This document shows, piece after piece, positions 17,031 to 26,238 of a stretch of DNA of 64,000 nucleotides (position 1 is the stretch's first letter; each line of letters begins with the position of its first letter). The notes beneath the pieces are model-generated. The model searched no databases, was not told where the DNA came from, and was given only the letters and a program-made list of their open reading frames with translations. Source of the DNA: Bradyrhizobium sp. AS23.2. GTDB taxonomy: Bacteria > Pseudomonadota > Alphaproteobacteria > Rhizobiales > Xanthobacteraceae. The stretch is taken from contig NZ_LGHM01000006.1 of NCBI RefSeq assembly GCF_001908185.1, forward strand, positions 1-64,000. The letters are read 5' to 3'. Both the position numbers and the translations under genes were made by a program.

Positions 17031-17128
17031 CGTCATCCCCGCGAAGGCGGGGATCCAGTAAACGCAACCGCCTGTCGTACTCACGACCGCCGCGGCGTAC
17101 TGGGTCCCCCGCCTTCGCGGGGGACGAC
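17031..17128. repeat. Palindromic repeat, CGTCATCCCCGCGAAGGCGGGG family
   Basis: CCCCGCGAAGGCGGGG is itself a hairpin. The right end CCCCCGCCTTCGCGGGGG with GACGAC is the complement of the left end. The block sits between the two acyl-CoA dehydrogenase genes within an otherwise continuous operon, so it may affect message processing rather than only termination. Confidence 0.75.
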
Positions 17129-17148
17129 AGCGTCCTTTGTTCAGTCGA

Positions 17149-18339
17149 TCACAGCCCCAGCACCGCCTTGGCGATGATGTTGCGCTGGATCTCGTTGGAG
17201 CCGCCGTAGATCGAGACCTTGCGGTTGTTGAAATAGCTCGGCGCGATCTGGGCGGTCCACTCCATGGCTTCGTTCGAGCCATCATCGCCGTGCACGTCGT
17301 AGGGCGCGGCGAACGGGCCGATCACTTCCATGAGCAGCTCGGTGGTGGTCTGCTGGATCTCGGAGCCCTTGATCTTCAGCACCGAGGAGGCCGGATTGGG
17401 CTTGCCCTTGCCGTGCTTGCCTTCGTCGGCGACGACGCGAAGCTGGGTGAGCTCGAGCGCCTTCAGCTCGATCTCGCAGGCGGCGAGCTTTTCGCGGAAG
17501 GCGGAGTCCTGGATGATCGGCTTGCCGCCGGACTCGACCTTGCCGGCGAGATCGCGGATGCGGCGCAGCCGCTCCTTGGAGACGCCGACGCGGGCGATGC
17601 CGGTGCGCTCATTGCCGAGCAGGAACTTTGCGTAATCCCAGCCCTTGTTCTCCTCGCCGATCAGGTTCTCGACGGGCACCTCGACATCGTCGAAGAAGAC
17701 CTCGTTCACCTCATGACCGCCGTCGATGGTCTGGATCGGGCGCACCGTGACGCCCTTCGACTTCATGCTGAAGACGATGAAGGAGATGCCCATCTGCTTC
17801 TTGGCGGACGGATCGGTACGGCAGAGGCAGAAGATCATGTCGGCGTGCTGGGCCAGCGTGGTCCAGGTCTTCTGGCCGTTGATGATCCACTTGTCGCCCT
17901 TGCGCTCGGCCTTGGTCTTGAGCGAAGCGAGGTCCGAACCCGAGCCCGGCTCCGAGAAGCCCTGGCACCACCAGTCGTCGACATTGGCGATGCGCGGCAG
18001 ATACTTCTTCTTCTGCTCCTCGTTGCCGAATGTGTAGATGACCGGGCCGACCATGCTGACGCCGAAGGCGAGCGGCTGCGGCGCCGGATAGGACTGCAGT
18101 TCCTCGTTGAAGATGTAGTGCTGCACCGAGGTCCACCCGGTGCCGCCATATTGCTTCGGCCAGTGGCTGACGCCCCAGCCCTTCTTGTTGAGGATGCGCC
18201 ACCACGTCACCATCTCGTCCTTCGAGAGGTGGCGACCCTCGACCAGCTTGCGCCGCGTGTCCGGCGGCACGTTGTCGCGGAAGAATGATCGCACTTCCTC
18301 GCGAAACGCCTGCTCTTCTTTCGTGAATGCGAGATCCAT
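17149..18339 (-). CDS. pimC: Acyl-CoA dehydrogenase, probable large subunit of pimeloyl-CoA dehydrogenase (PimC-like)
   Basis: The start is the ATG at 18339, right after AGGAGGATCCG; the open frame upstream is a repeat read through, not protein. The 396-residue product begins MDLAFTKEEQAFREEVRSFF and has the FAD/substrate motif WCQGFSEPGSGSDLASLKT, then KWIINGQKTWTTLAQHAD, FLLGNERTGIARVGVSKERL and the C-terminal SIYGGSNEIQRNIIAKAVLG. Its place between thiolase and the second dehydrogenase matches pimC. It likely oxidises dicarboxylyl- or medium-chain acyl-CoA together with the downstream subunit, using electron-transfer flavoprotein (not in the window). Confidence 0.83.
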   Translation of the reverse strand: MDLAFTKEEQAFREEVRSFFRDNVPPDTRRKLVEGRHLSKDEMVTWWRILNKKGWGVSHWPKQYGGTGWTSVQHYIFNEELQSYPAPQPLAFGVSMVGPVIYTFGNEEQKKKYLPRIANVDDWWCQGFSEPGSGSDLASLKTKAERKGDKWIINGQKTWTTLAQHADMIFCLCRTDPSAKKQMGISFIVFSMKSKGVTVRPIQTIDGGHEVNEVFFDDVEVPVENLIGEENKGWDYAKFLLGNERTGIARVGVSKERLRRIRDLAGKVESGGKPIIQDSAFREKLAACEIELKALELTQLRVVADEGKHGKGKPNPASSVLKIKGSEIQQTTTELLMEVIGPFAAPYDVHGDDGSNEAMEWTAQIAPSYFNNRKVSIYGGSNEIQRNIIAKAVLGL

Positions 18340-18381
18340 CGGATCCTCCTGTGAACTAATTTTAGTCTTACCAAATTCCGC

Positions 18382-18484
18382 CGTCATTCCGGGATGCGCC
18401 GTTAGGTGCAGGCCCGGAATCCATATCCCCGATCCGTGGTTATGGATTCCGGGCTCGCCGCTTTGCGGCGCCCCCGGAATGACG
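18382..18484. repeat. Palindromic repeat, CGTCATTCCGGG... family
   Basis: CGTCATTCCGGG at the left pairs with CCCCCGGAATGACG at the right; inside, CCCGGAATCCATA pairs with TATGGATTCCGGG. It lies between the thiolase and dehydrogenase genes of the operon. A relative is at 21372-21536. Confidence 0.8.
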
Positions 18485-18491
18485 AAAAGCG

Positions 18492-19679
18492 TTACTGCAA
18501 CACCTCGAACAGCCCGGCCGCGCCCATGCCGCCGCCGACGCACATGGTGACCACCGCGTACTTCGCCTTGCGGCGGCGGCCCTCGATCAAAGCGTGGCCG
18601 GTGAGGCGCGCGCCCGACATGCCGTAGGGATGGCCGACCGCGATCGCACCTCCGTCGACGTTGATCTTCTCGGGGTCGATGCCGAGCTTGTCGCGGCAAT
18701 ACAGCACCTGCACCGCGAAGGCTTCGTTCAGCTCCCAGAGGCCGATGTCGTCGACCGTGAGGCCGTGACGCTTGAGCAGGCGCGGCACGGCGAAGACCGG
18801 GCCGATGCCCATCTCGTCCGGCTCGCAGCCGGCGGAGACGAAGCCGCGGAAGATGCCGAGCGGCTTGAGGCCGCGCTTGGCAGCTTCCTTGTCGCTCATG
18901 ATCACCGAGGCGCTGGCGCCGTCGGAGAGCTGGCTGGCATTGCCGGCGGTGATGCTGAACCCTTCGCCGCGCACGGGCTTGAGGCCGGCGAGGCCCTCGG
19001 CCGTGGTCTCGGGGCGCGGGCCTTCGTCCTGCGACAGCGTCACGTCCTTGAATGAGACGGCGCCGGTCGCCTTGTCCGTGACCGCCATCTGCGTGGTGAT
19101 CGGCGCCAGCTCATCCTTGAACTTGCCGCCCTGCTGCGCAGCCGCGGTGCGGCGCTGGCTCTCCAGCGAATACTCGTCCTGCTTCTCACGCGAGATACCG
19201 TAGCGCTTGGCGACGATCTCGGCCGTGTCGATCATGGGCATGTAGACCTCGCCCTTGATCTTGAGCAGCGCCGGATCCTGGGCGTGGAAGCCGTTCATCT
19301 TGTCGTTCTGAACCAGCGAGATCGACTCGCCGCCGCCGCCGACCGCGATCTCGACGCCGTCGAAGATCACCGAACGCGCGGCGAGCGCGATCGCCTGCAG
19401 GCCCGAGGCGCACTGGCGGTCGATGGTGGTGCCGGCGACGGTGACGGGAAGGCCCGCGCGCAGCAGCGCCTTGCGCGCGATGTTGCCGCCGGTTGCGCCC
19501 TGCTGTAGCGCTGCGCCCATCACGACGTCCTCGATCTCCTTCGGATCGACCTTGGCGCGGGCAACGGCCTCGCCGATGGCGTGGCCGAGCAGCGTTGCGC
19601 CCTCGGTGGCGTTGAGCGCGCCGCGATAGGCCTTGCCGATCGGGGTGCGGGCGGTGGAAACGATGACGGCGTCGGTCAA
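18492..19679 (-). CDS. pimB: Acetyl-CoA acyltransferase (thiolase), PimB-like
   Basis: Thiolases cleave 3-ketoacyl-CoA with CoA to acetyl-CoA and a shortened acyl-CoA. The start is a TTG at 19679 after AGGAGGTCGCTC. It overlaps the stop of the CoA-ligase gene in the sequence TTGA, which implies translational coupling. The 395-residue product has the nucleophile motif [12 protein letters not shown] (Cys near residue 90), [26 protein letters not shown] and the C-terminal [19 protein letters not shown] and [13 protein letters not shown] with the second Cys. All catalytic residues are present. A biosynthetic acetoacetyl-CoA thiolase is less likely given the degradative operon. Confidence 0.87.
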   Translation of the reverse strand: MTDAVIVSTARTPIGKAYRGALNATEGATLLGHAIGEAVARAKVDPKEIEDVVMGAALQQGATGGNIARKALLRAGLPVTVAGTTIDRQCASGLQAIALAARSVIFDGVEIAVGGGGESISLVQNDKMNGFHAQDPALLKIKGEVYMPMIDTAEIVAKRYGISREKQDEYSLESQRRTAAAQQGGKFKDELAPITTQMAVTDKATGAVSFKDVTLSQDEGPRPETTAEGLAGLKPVRGEGFSITAGNASQLSDGASASVIMSDKEAAKRGLKPLGIFRGFVSAGCEPDEMGIGPVFAVPRLLKRHGLTVDDIGLWELNEAFAVQVLYCRDKLGIDPEKINVDGGAIAVGHPYGMSGARLTGHALIEGRRRKAKYAVVTMCVGGGMGAAGLFEVLQ

Positions 19680-21352
19680 GAGCGACCTCCTGGTTGCGTG
19701 GATTGTGCCGGTTTCTGCTGCTGGCGCAATTCGTGGCGCGACAGCTTTCCGACCGGCGTGCGCGGCAGCTCGTCGACGAACTCGACCGCCGCCGGCAATT
19801 CGTGCTTGCCGACCTTGCCGGTGAGCTGCGCGCGCAGCTCGTCGAGCGAGAACGGCCTTGCGTCCGGCTTCAGCTTGATGAAGGCCTTGGCGGCCTCGCC
19901 GCGATACTGGTCGGCAATGCCGAGCACGATCACCTCGTGCACGCCGGGGATGGTGTAGATCGCCTGCTCGATCATCTGCGGATAGACGTTGAAGCCGCCG
20001 GAGATGATCATGTCCTTCTTGCGGTCGACCAGGAAGAAGTAGCCGTCGGTATCGACATAGCCGATGTCGCCGGTGAGGAAGCGCCCGTCGGAAAAGGACT
20101 CCGCCGATTCCTTCGGCTTGTTCCAGTAGCCCTTGGTGACGTTCGGGCCCTTGATGCGGATCTCGCCGACTTCGCCCGGCGGCAGCACCTTGGCGGGATT
20201 TTCCAGCGAGACGACGTCGAGCTCGATACCGGGCAGCATCAGGCCGATCGAGCCCGGCTTTTCGGGACCTACGGGCGGATGGCCGGTGCCGGACGAGCAG
20301 GTCTCGGTCATGCCCCAGCCGCTCTTGAGCTTCTTGCCGACCTTGCGCTCGAAGAAGCTCGCAATCTCCACCGGCAGCGGCGCTCCGCCGGAGCCTATGG
20401 CGTTGAGCGAGGAGAAGTCGCGCGTGTCGAGATCGGGGAGTGCCGCGATCGCGATCCACATCGTCGGCACGCCCGGGAAATAGGTGGCGCGCTTGACCTC
20501 GATGTCGCGCATCACGGCTTCGACGTCGAAACGCTGATGAATCGAGATCAGATTGCCGCGGCTGAGCGCGGACAGCAACACGACCGTGAGCGCGTAGATG
20601 TGGAACAGCGGCAGCACGCAGATCACGCGCTCGACGACGCCGCCGCGCGCCGCACGCGCCGGTTTGCCCCAGGCGTCGTAGATCGACACCGCCGAGGTGA
20701 GATTGCCGTGCGTGAGCATCGCGCCCTTCGGCAGGCCGGTGGTGCCGCCGGTATATTGCAGCAGCGCGACGTCGTCGACGCTCACTTGCGGCCACTGCGC
20801 CGGCGTGGTGGCGCCCTCGACGAAGGCCTTGAAGGTGACGATGCGGGGATCGCTCGGGATCGCCGCCTGCGGCGTGCCGACCTTGCCCCAGTTATCGTCC
20901 TCGCAGACGATGAGGCGGTCGATCAGCCCCCTCGCCAGGAATTTCAGCGCGGTCGGCAGCAGCGCCGCAAGGTTCGAGGTGACCAGCACCCGCGAGCCTG
21001 AGTCGGAGACCTTGTGCGTCAGCGCGATCTCGCCGTCGAGCGGGGAGAGATGGGCAATGCGGGCGCCGGCCTTCAGCGCGCCGAAGAAATTGACGGGGTG
21101 GTCCGGCGTATTGCCGAGGAACAGCGCGACGGAGCTGTTCTTGCCACAGCCGGCGCGCAGGAACGCCGCGGCCGCGCGCTCGGCCATCGCGGCGAGCTCG
21201 GTGTAGGTGATCGGCCGATCGCGGAATTCGAGCGCGGTGCGCGGACCGAAATCGGCGGCAGCCTTCGACAAGAGGTCAGGGAGCGTGCGCTGGGCGATGG
21301 CGTCGTCCCAACGCACGCCCTCGGGATAAAACTGTTCGCCGGGATGGGTCAT
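19676..21352 (-). CDS. pimA: Long-chain fatty acid/dicarboxylate-CoA ligase, PimA-like
   Basis: AMP-forming ligases activate carboxylic acids to CoA thioesters through an acyl-adenylate. The 558-residue protein has the P-loop [20 protein letters not shown], the A5 region [33 protein letters not shown], and the C-terminal catalytic lysine in [13 protein letters not shown]. The ATG starts [12 protein letters not shown] with only a weak binding site. It lies between the hydratase/dehydrogenase fusion and thiolase genes, the order seen in pimFAB. The chain-length range cannot be read from sequence; dicarboxylic acids such as pimelate are inferred from context. Confidence 0.85.
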   Translation of the reverse strand: MTHPGEQFYPEGVRWDDAIAQRTLPDLLSKAAADFGPRTALEFRDRPITYTELAAMAERAAAAFLRAGCGKNSSVALFLGNTPDHPVNFFGALKAGARIAHLSPLDGEIALTHKVSDSGSRVLVTSNLAALLPTALKFLARGLIDRLIVCEDDNWGKVGTPQAAIPSDPRIVTFKAFVEGATTPAQWPQVSVDDVALLQYTGGTTGLPKGAMLTHGNLTSAVSIYDAWGKPARAARGGVVERVICVLPLFHIYALTVVLLSALSRGNLISIHQRFDVEAVMRDIEVKRATYFPGVPTMWIAIAALPDLDTRDFSSLNAIGSGGAPLPVEIASFFERKVGKKLKSGWGMTETCSSGTGHPPVGPEKPGSIGLMLPGIELDVVSLENPAKVLPPGEVGEIRIKGPNVTKGYWNKPKESAESFSDGRFLTGDIGYVDTDGYFFLVDRKKDMIISGGFNVYPQMIEQAIYTIPGVHEVIVLGIADQYRGEAAKAFIKLKPDARPFSLDELRAQLTGKVGKHELPAAVEFVDELPRTPVGKLSRHELRQQQKPAQSTQPGGRS

Positions 21353-21371
21353 CTTCTACACCACGATCAGT

Positions 21372-21536
21372 CGTCATTTCCGGGGGGCGACCAACGGGTC
21401 CGCGCAAAGCGCGGCCCGATGACAGGCTCCGTCGCGAGCCCGGAATCCATCAGGCCGCACGCTCAAAGGCGAAATGGATTCCGGGTCTGGCCCTGCGGGC
21501 CATCCACGTTGCGCAATTGCGCAACGGGGAATGACG
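21372..21536. repeat. Palindromic repeat, CGTCATTTCCGGG... family
   Basis: The outer ends CGTCATTTCC and GGGGAATGACG pair, and CCCGGAATCCAT pairs with ATGGATTCCGGG inside. An extra hairpin TTGCGCAATTGCGCAA lies near the right end. It separates the fusion enzyme gene from the CoA ligase gene within the operon. Confidence 0.8.
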
Positions 21537-21558
21537 CCCATAGAGGTGGCAGCGGCCA

Positions 21559-23655
21559 TCAAGCCGCTTTCGACGCAGCCGCGAGCGAAGCAAACGTCTT
21601 GCCCTCCGCAGCAAGCTTCTTCAGCAGCGGCGCGGGCTCGAGGCTCGGGTCGTTGGTCTCCTTGGCGTAGAACGACAGACGATCGGCGATGTGCTTGAGG
21701 CCGACGGTGTCGGCCCAGAACATCGGGCCGCCGCGATAGATCGGCCAGCCATAGCCGTAGAGCCAGACCACGTCGATGTCGGAGGGACGCGCCGCGATGC
21801 CCTCTTCGAGGATCTTCGCGCCCTCGTTGATCATCGGGTACATCATGCGCTCGAGGATCTCGTCGTCGCTGACGATGCGCTTCTTGCGGCCAAGACGCAG
21901 CAGCGTCTCGTCGATCAGCTTCTCGACCTCCGGATCGGGCAGCGGCGCGCGGGAGCCTGCTTCATACTTGTAGTAGCCCTTGCCGGTCTTCTGGCCGAAG
22001 CGGCCGGCTTCGCAGAGCGCGTCCGCGATCTCGGACTTGATGCCGCGATCCTTGCGCGAGCGCCAGCCGATGTCGAGGCCGGCGAGGTCGCCCATCGCGA
22101 ACGGCCCCATCGGCATGCCGAACTTGGTCACGACGGCGTCGACCTGCTGCGGCAGCGCGCCTTCGAACAATAGCTTTTCGGACTGCTTGCCGCGCTGCGA
22201 CAGCATGCGGTTGCCGACGAAGCCGTCACAGACGCCGACCACAGCCGGCACCTTGGCGATCTTGCGCGCGATGGTGACGGCGGTGACGAGCGCGTCAGGC
22301 GCGGTCTTGTCGGCGCGCACGATCTCGCACAGCTTCATGACATTGGCCGGCGAGAAGAAGTGCATGCCGAGCACGTCCTGCGGACGCTTGGTCGACTTCG
22401 CGATCTCATCGATGTTCAGATACGAGGTGTTGGAGGCGAGCACGGCGCCCGGCTTGGCGAACTGGTCGAGCTTGCCGAACACCTCCTTCTTCACCGCCAT
22501 GGTCTCGAACACGGCCTCGATGACGAGGTCGGCATCGCCGACATTCTCGATGCCGACGACGCCGTTGATCAGCGCCATGCGCTTGGCGGGCGCGTCGGCC
22601 GGAATGCCGCCGCGCGCCGCGGTTGCTTCCCAGTTCTTCTGCATGATGCCCATGCCGCGCTTGAGCTGCTCTTCGCCCGTCTCGATCAGGGTGACGGGAA
22701 CGCCGGCATTGGCAAAGGACATCGCGATGCCGCCGCCCATTGTGCCGGCGCCGAGAATGGCAACACGGTTGACCGGACGCGACTTGGTGCCGTCGGGTAC
22801 GCCCGCGATCTTGTTGGCTTCGCGCTCGGCGAAGAAGGCATAGCGCTGGGCCTTGGACTGGTCGCTGGCGACGAGCTTGAGGAAGCCCTCGCGTTCCTTC
22901 TTCAGACCTTCGTCGAACGGCAGGTCGATGGCCGCGCCGACGGCGTCGGCGGCCGCGAACGGCGCTTCCAGTCCCCGCGACTTCTTGGTTATCGCAGCAA
23001 CCGCATTGGTGAAGATCGAACGGTCGGCCTTCGCAGCTGCGAGCTTGGAATCGTCGTCGCGCAGACGGCGCAACGGGCGCTTCTCGGCGATCAGCTTGCG
23101 GACGAAGGCTTCGCCGCCGGAGGCCGGACCTTCGACGATCTCCTCGATCAGGCCGTTCTTGAGCGCTTCAGCGGCGCCGATCGGATCGCCGCCGACGATC
23201 ATCTTGACGGCGAGTTCCGGCCCGACTGCGCGCGGCAGGCGCTGGGTGCCGCCGGCACCCGGCAGCAGACCGAGCTTCACCTCGGGCAGGCCGAGCCTGG
23301 CCTCTTTCACGGCGACGCGGAAATGACAGGCGAGCGCGACCTCGAGGCCGCCGCCGAGCGCCGTGCCGTGGATCGCGGCCACGATCGGCTTCGGCGAATT
23401 CTCCATCTCGGCCAGCACTTCGTTCAGGCCCGGCGGCTTCGGCGGCTTGCCGAACTCGGTGATGTCGGCACCGGCAATGAAGGTGCGGCCGGCACAGGTC
23501 AGCACGATGCCCTTGATCGCGGGATCGGCAATCGCCGCCTTCATGCACTCCAGAATACCACCGCGGACTGCGGCACTCAGCGCATTGACCGGAGGACTAT
23601 TGACCGTGACGATCCCGACTTCGTCATGACGCTCAAGCTTGACCACTTCGCTCAC
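21559..23655 (-). CDS. pimF: Fused enoyl-CoA hydratase/3-hydroxyacyl-CoA dehydrogenase, PimF-like
   Basis: The fusion hydrates 2-enoyl-CoA and oxidises the 3-hydroxyacyl-CoA with NAD. The start is a GTG at 23655 after AAGGAGGGAAGCC. The N-terminal crotonase domain (about 1-190) has the oxyanion-hole segments CAGRTFIAGADITEFG and GTALGGGLEVALACHFR. The dehydrogenase part (about 290-690) has VAILGAGTMGGGIAMSFANA, EAVFETMAVKKEVF, NTSYLNIDEIA and LGMHFFSPANVMKLCEIV with the catalytic His. At 698 residues it is the usual size for this short FadB/PimF type. It is the first gene of a five-gene operon and is divergent from an IclR regulator, with a perfect palindrome between them. Confidence 0.88.
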   Translation of the reverse strand: MSEVVKLERHDEVGIVTVNSPPVNALSAAVRGGILECMKAAIADPAIKGIVLTCAGRTFIAGADITEFGKPPKPPGLNEVLAEMENSPKPIVAAIHGTALGGGLEVALACHFRVAVKEARLGLPEVKLGLLPGAGGTQRLPRAVGPELAVKMIVGGDPIGAAEALKNGLIEEIVEGPASGGEAFVRKLIAEKRPLRRLRDDDSKLAAAKADRSIFTNAVAAITKKSRGLEAPFAAADAVGAAIDLPFDEGLKKEREGFLKLVASDQSKAQRYAFFAEREANKIAGVPDGTKSRPVNRVAILGAGTMGGGIAMSFANAGVPVTLIETGEEQLKRGMGIMQKNWEATAARGGIPADAPAKRMALINGVVGIENVGDADLVIEAVFETMAVKKEVFGKLDQFAKPGAVLASNTSYLNIDEIAKSTKRPQDVLGMHFFSPANVMKLCEIVRADKTAPDALVTAVTIARKIAKVPAVVGVCDGFVGNRMLSQRGKQSEKLLFEGALPQQVDAVVTKFGMPMGPFAMGDLAGLDIGWRSRKDRGIKSEIADALCEAGRFGQKTGKGYYKYEAGSRAPLPDPEVEKLIDETLLRLGRKKRIVSDDEILERMMYPMINEGAKILEEGIAARPSDIDVVWLYGYGWPIYRGGPMFWADTVGLKHIADRLSFYAKETNDPSLEPAPLLKKLAAEGKTFASLAAASKAA

Positions 23656-23699
23656 GGCTTCCCTCCTTGGTGGGGATTTACTTTTGTTCGATTTCGCGG

Positions 23700-23718
23700 T
23701 GCGGAATTTAATTCCGCA
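23700..23718. promoter_or_regulatory. Perfect 19-bp palindrome, probable IclR operator
   Basis: TGCGGAATT-T-AATTCCGCA is symmetric over all nine base pairs per arm. It lies in the 129-base gap between the divergent pimF-like and IclR genes, 45 bases from the pimF start. IclR-family regulators bind short palindromes of this size, so autoregulation and control of the catabolic operon are likely. Confidence 0.7.
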
Positions 23719-23784
23719 TCTTGACGGCAGGGTTATTTTGAAGCACGGACGTTGTCAACGACTCCGCGCAAGAGCAGATCAGGG

Positions 23785-24652
23785 ATGAAGCGTACAGGAA
23801 AGAAGACCGCGACCGATCGGAATTTCGTCGTCGCGCTTTCCCGCGGACTAGACGTATTGCGCGCATTCCAGCCCAGCGACGGACTTCTCGGCAATCAGGA
23901 GATCGCGGCGCGCACCAACCTGCCGAAGCCGACGGTTTCGCGGCTGACCTATACGTTGACCAAGCTCGGTTATCTGACTCCGGTTCCCCGCTTCGAGAAA
24001 TATCAGCTTGCGCCGGCGGCAATGGCGCTCGGTTACGCGGCATTGGCCAATCTCGGCGTTCGGCATTTGTCCGAGCCGTTCCGCGAGGAAATGATGCGCG
24101 CCACCGGCGGCGCGGTCGCCGTCGGCGGCCGCGACCGTCACAGCATGATCTATTTTGGGCAAAGCCGTGGCAGCGAGACCGTCGGCGTTCAACTTGACGT
24201 CGGCTCCCGCGTGCCGATTGCAACCAGTGCGATGGGCCGCGCCTATTTCTGGGCGCTCGACGACGAGGACCGCGCCGAAGTGTCCCGCATTTTGCGCGAA
24301 CATTACGGCAGCCGCTGGCCGAAGATGCGCGATGGACTGGAGCGGTCCGGCGAGACCGTCGCGAAATACGGTTTTGCGATTTCCGTCGGCGACTGGCACG
24401 ACGATATCGGCGCCGCCGGCGTCGCACTCAAGCTCAACGACGGAACCGGACCTTACGCATTCAATTGCGGCGCCCCCCGCGTTCCGCTTCACGGAAGAGC
24501 GTTTGATCAACGACATTGGACCGCGTCTGCTGGCGATGGTAAGGAACATCGAAGCGGCGCTCGGGGGGCTGATGCCGCAATCCAAAAAAGAAGTCAGCAA
24601 AAAGCTGAAATCAGGAGGAAAAGTTGCGCGTGTGGCCGAGGGGTTCAGATAG
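23785..24652 (+). CDS. pimR: IclR-family transcriptional regulator (PimR-like), frameshifted near the 3' end
   Basis: IclR proteins are winged-helix regulators with a C-terminal effector domain. From the ATG at 23785 the protein reads MKRTGKKTATDRNF, then LSRGLDVLRAFQ, the recognition helix region LPKPTVSRLTYTLTKLGYL, and an effector domain with LDVGSRVPIATSAMGRAYF. After AFNCGAP the frame shifts: the family C-terminus AFRFTEERLINDIGPRLLAM continues in another frame. The break is in a run of six C (24473-24478); five C would restore it. Without correction the frame runs on to 24699 with unrelated residues. Effector binding could be affected if the shift is real. Divergent from pimF and upstream of the ABC genes, it probably controls both. 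Confidence 0.8.
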
Positions 24653-24718
24653 CCATTGTCATAACCGGGAGCGGTTCGCATCGCCCCTTCGCCCACTGAA
24701 CGGTGTGGGCGAGACGAG

Positions 24719-25516
24719 ATGACGCAGGCACAGCTCGCGCGGGGGACATCGCCCCTGCTCGCGGTTCGCGACGTCAGCGTCGTGTTCGGCGGCATCGTTG
24801 CGCTCAACGGCGTGTCCTTCGACATGCATAAGGGCCAGATCCTCGGATTGATCGGTCCCAACGGCGCCGGCAAGACAACGCTCTTCAACTGTCTCTCGCG
24901 GCTCTATCAGCCGTCGTCGGGCGACATCCTGATGGAGGGCGTGAGCATCCTGTCGCGTCCGCCGCACCGGATTGCCGAGATCGGCATTGGCCGCACCTTC
25001 CAGAACGTGGCGCTGTTTCCGAACCTCTCGGTGATGGACAACGTCCGCGTCGGCACCCATGCCCGCACCTCCAGCGACATCATCAGCGACTCGCTGCGCC
25101 TGGCGTGGATCCGCCGCAGCGAGAGCGACGTGAACAAGAAGGTGCACGAGATCCTCGCCTATCTCGACCTCGAGGACGTCGCCCACACCGTCGTCTCCGG
25201 CCTGCCCTTCGGCACGCAGAAGCGCGTCGAACTGGCGCGGGCGCTCGCGGCCGACCCGAAGATACTACTGCTCGACGAGCCGGCCGGCGGCCTCAACCAC
25301 GAGGAAGTCTACGTGCTCGGCGACCTCATCCGCCGCATCCGCGACGACCGCCACATGACCGTGCTCCTGGTCGAGCACCACATGGGTCTCGTGATGTCGA
25401 TCGCCGATCACGTCGTCGCGCTGAATTTCGGCAAGAAGCTCGCGGAAGGCACGCCCGCCCAGGTGCAGGCGGATCCCGACGTCATCAAGGCCTATCTCGG
25501 GAGCAAGGACCAATGA
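24719..25516 (+). CDS. livG: Branched-chain/fatty-acid type ABC transporter ATP-binding protein (LivG)
   Basis: LivG is one of two cytoplasmic ATPases driving a HAAT-type importer. The 265-residue protein has Walker A GPNGAGKTT, the LivG-specific GRTFQNVALFPNLSVMDNV, a degenerate signature SGLPFGTQKRVELARAL, Walker B KILLLDEPAGGL, and the switch His in VLLVEHHMGLVM. It ends VIKAYLGSKDQ, normal for LivG. Its stop overlaps the next start (ATGA), showing coupling. The position between the IclR regulator and livF marks the start of the transport operon, probably for dicarboxylates or fatty acids used by the divergent operon rather than amino acids. Confidence 0.92.
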   Translation: MTQAQLARGTSPLLAVRDVSVVFGGIVALNGVSFDMHKGQILGLIGPNGAGKTTLFNCLSRLYQPSSGDILMEGVSILSRPPHRIAEIGIGRTFQNVALFPNLSVMDNVRVGTHARTSSDIISDSLRLAWIRRSESDVNKKVHEILAYLDLEDVAHTVVSGLPFGTQKRVELARALAADPKILLLDEPAGGLNHEEVYVLGDLIRRIRDDRHMTVLLVEHHMGLVMSIADHVVALNFGKKLAEGTPAQVQADPDVIKAYLGSKDQ

Positions 25517-26226
25517 CGACACTGCTCAACGTCAAGGACCTGCGCGCCTATTACGGCCAGGTCCAGGCGCTCCACGGCCTGTCCTTCTCGCTCAACGAGG
25601 GCTCGCTGACGACGCTGTTAGGTGCCAACGGCGCCGGCAAGACCACCACGCTGCGCGCGATCTGCAACATGGTGCGCTCCACCGGTGCGATCGAATTCGA
25701 CGGCAAGCCGCTGAACAACCGCTCGACCGAGAACATCGTGCGGTTCGGCATTGCCCATGTGCCGCAGGGCCGCGGCACCTTCACCACCATGACGGTGGAG
25801 GAGAACCTCCAGCTCGGCGCCATCACCCGCAAGGACAGCGCCGGGATCGTCTCCGACATCGAGCGCATGTATGCGCATTTCCCGGTGCTCAAGCAGCGGC
25901 ACACCCAGCAGGCCGGTACGCTCTCCGGCGGCGAGCAGCAGATGCTCGCGGTCGCCCGCGCCCTGATGCTGCGGCCGCGGCTGATGCTGCTGGACGAGCC
26001 CTCCTTCGGCCTCGCGCCGCTGGTGGTGCGCGACCTGTTCGGCATCCTCGGCAAGATCAACCGCGAGGACAAGGTGTCGATCCTGGTGGTCGAGCAGAAC
26101 GCCCAGCTCGCGCTCGAGCTCGCCGACCAGGCCTATGTGATCGAGACCGGACGCATCGTGATGTCGGGCAACGCCAAGGACATCGCGAACAACGAAGAAA
26201 TCCGCAAATCCTATCTGGGTTACTGA
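25513..26226 (+). CDS. livF: ABC transporter ATP-binding protein (LivF)
   Basis: This is the second ATPase of the importer. The start is the ATG at 25513 inside the ATGA overlap with livG; the long upstream open frame is the shadow of livG. The 237-residue product has Walker A GANGAGKTTT, GIAHVPQGRGTFTTMTVEENL (the LivF-type Q-loop region), the signature LSGGEQQMLAVARAL, Walker B LMLLDEPSFGLAP and VLVVEQNAQLALELAD. All nucleotide-binding motifs are intact, and the length is typical. Confidence 0.92.
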   Translation: MTTLLNVKDLRAYYGQVQALHGLSFSLNEGSLTTLLGANGAGKTTTLRAICNMVRSTGAIEFDGKPLNNRSTENIVRFGIAHVPQGRGTFTTMTVEENLQLGAITRKDSAGIVSDIERMYAHFPVLKQRHTQQAGTLSGGEQQMLAVARALMLRPRLMLLDEPSFGLAPLVVRDLFGILGKINREDKVSILVVEQNAQLALELADQAYVIETGRIVMSGNAKDIANNEEIRKSYLGY

Positions 26227-26238
26227 GGAGCCGGCACG

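Noticed and set aside
17149-18699. 516-codon frame extending the acyl-CoA dehydrogenase upstream
   Set aside because: The extension translates a palindromic repeat and part of the thiolase gene; AGGAGG marks the ATG at 18339.
18492-20795. 767-codon frame suggesting a fused protein ahead of the thiolase
   Set aside because: The first 370 codons run through the CoA-ligase gene in the wrong frame; the thiolase starts at the TTG at 19679 with its own binding site.
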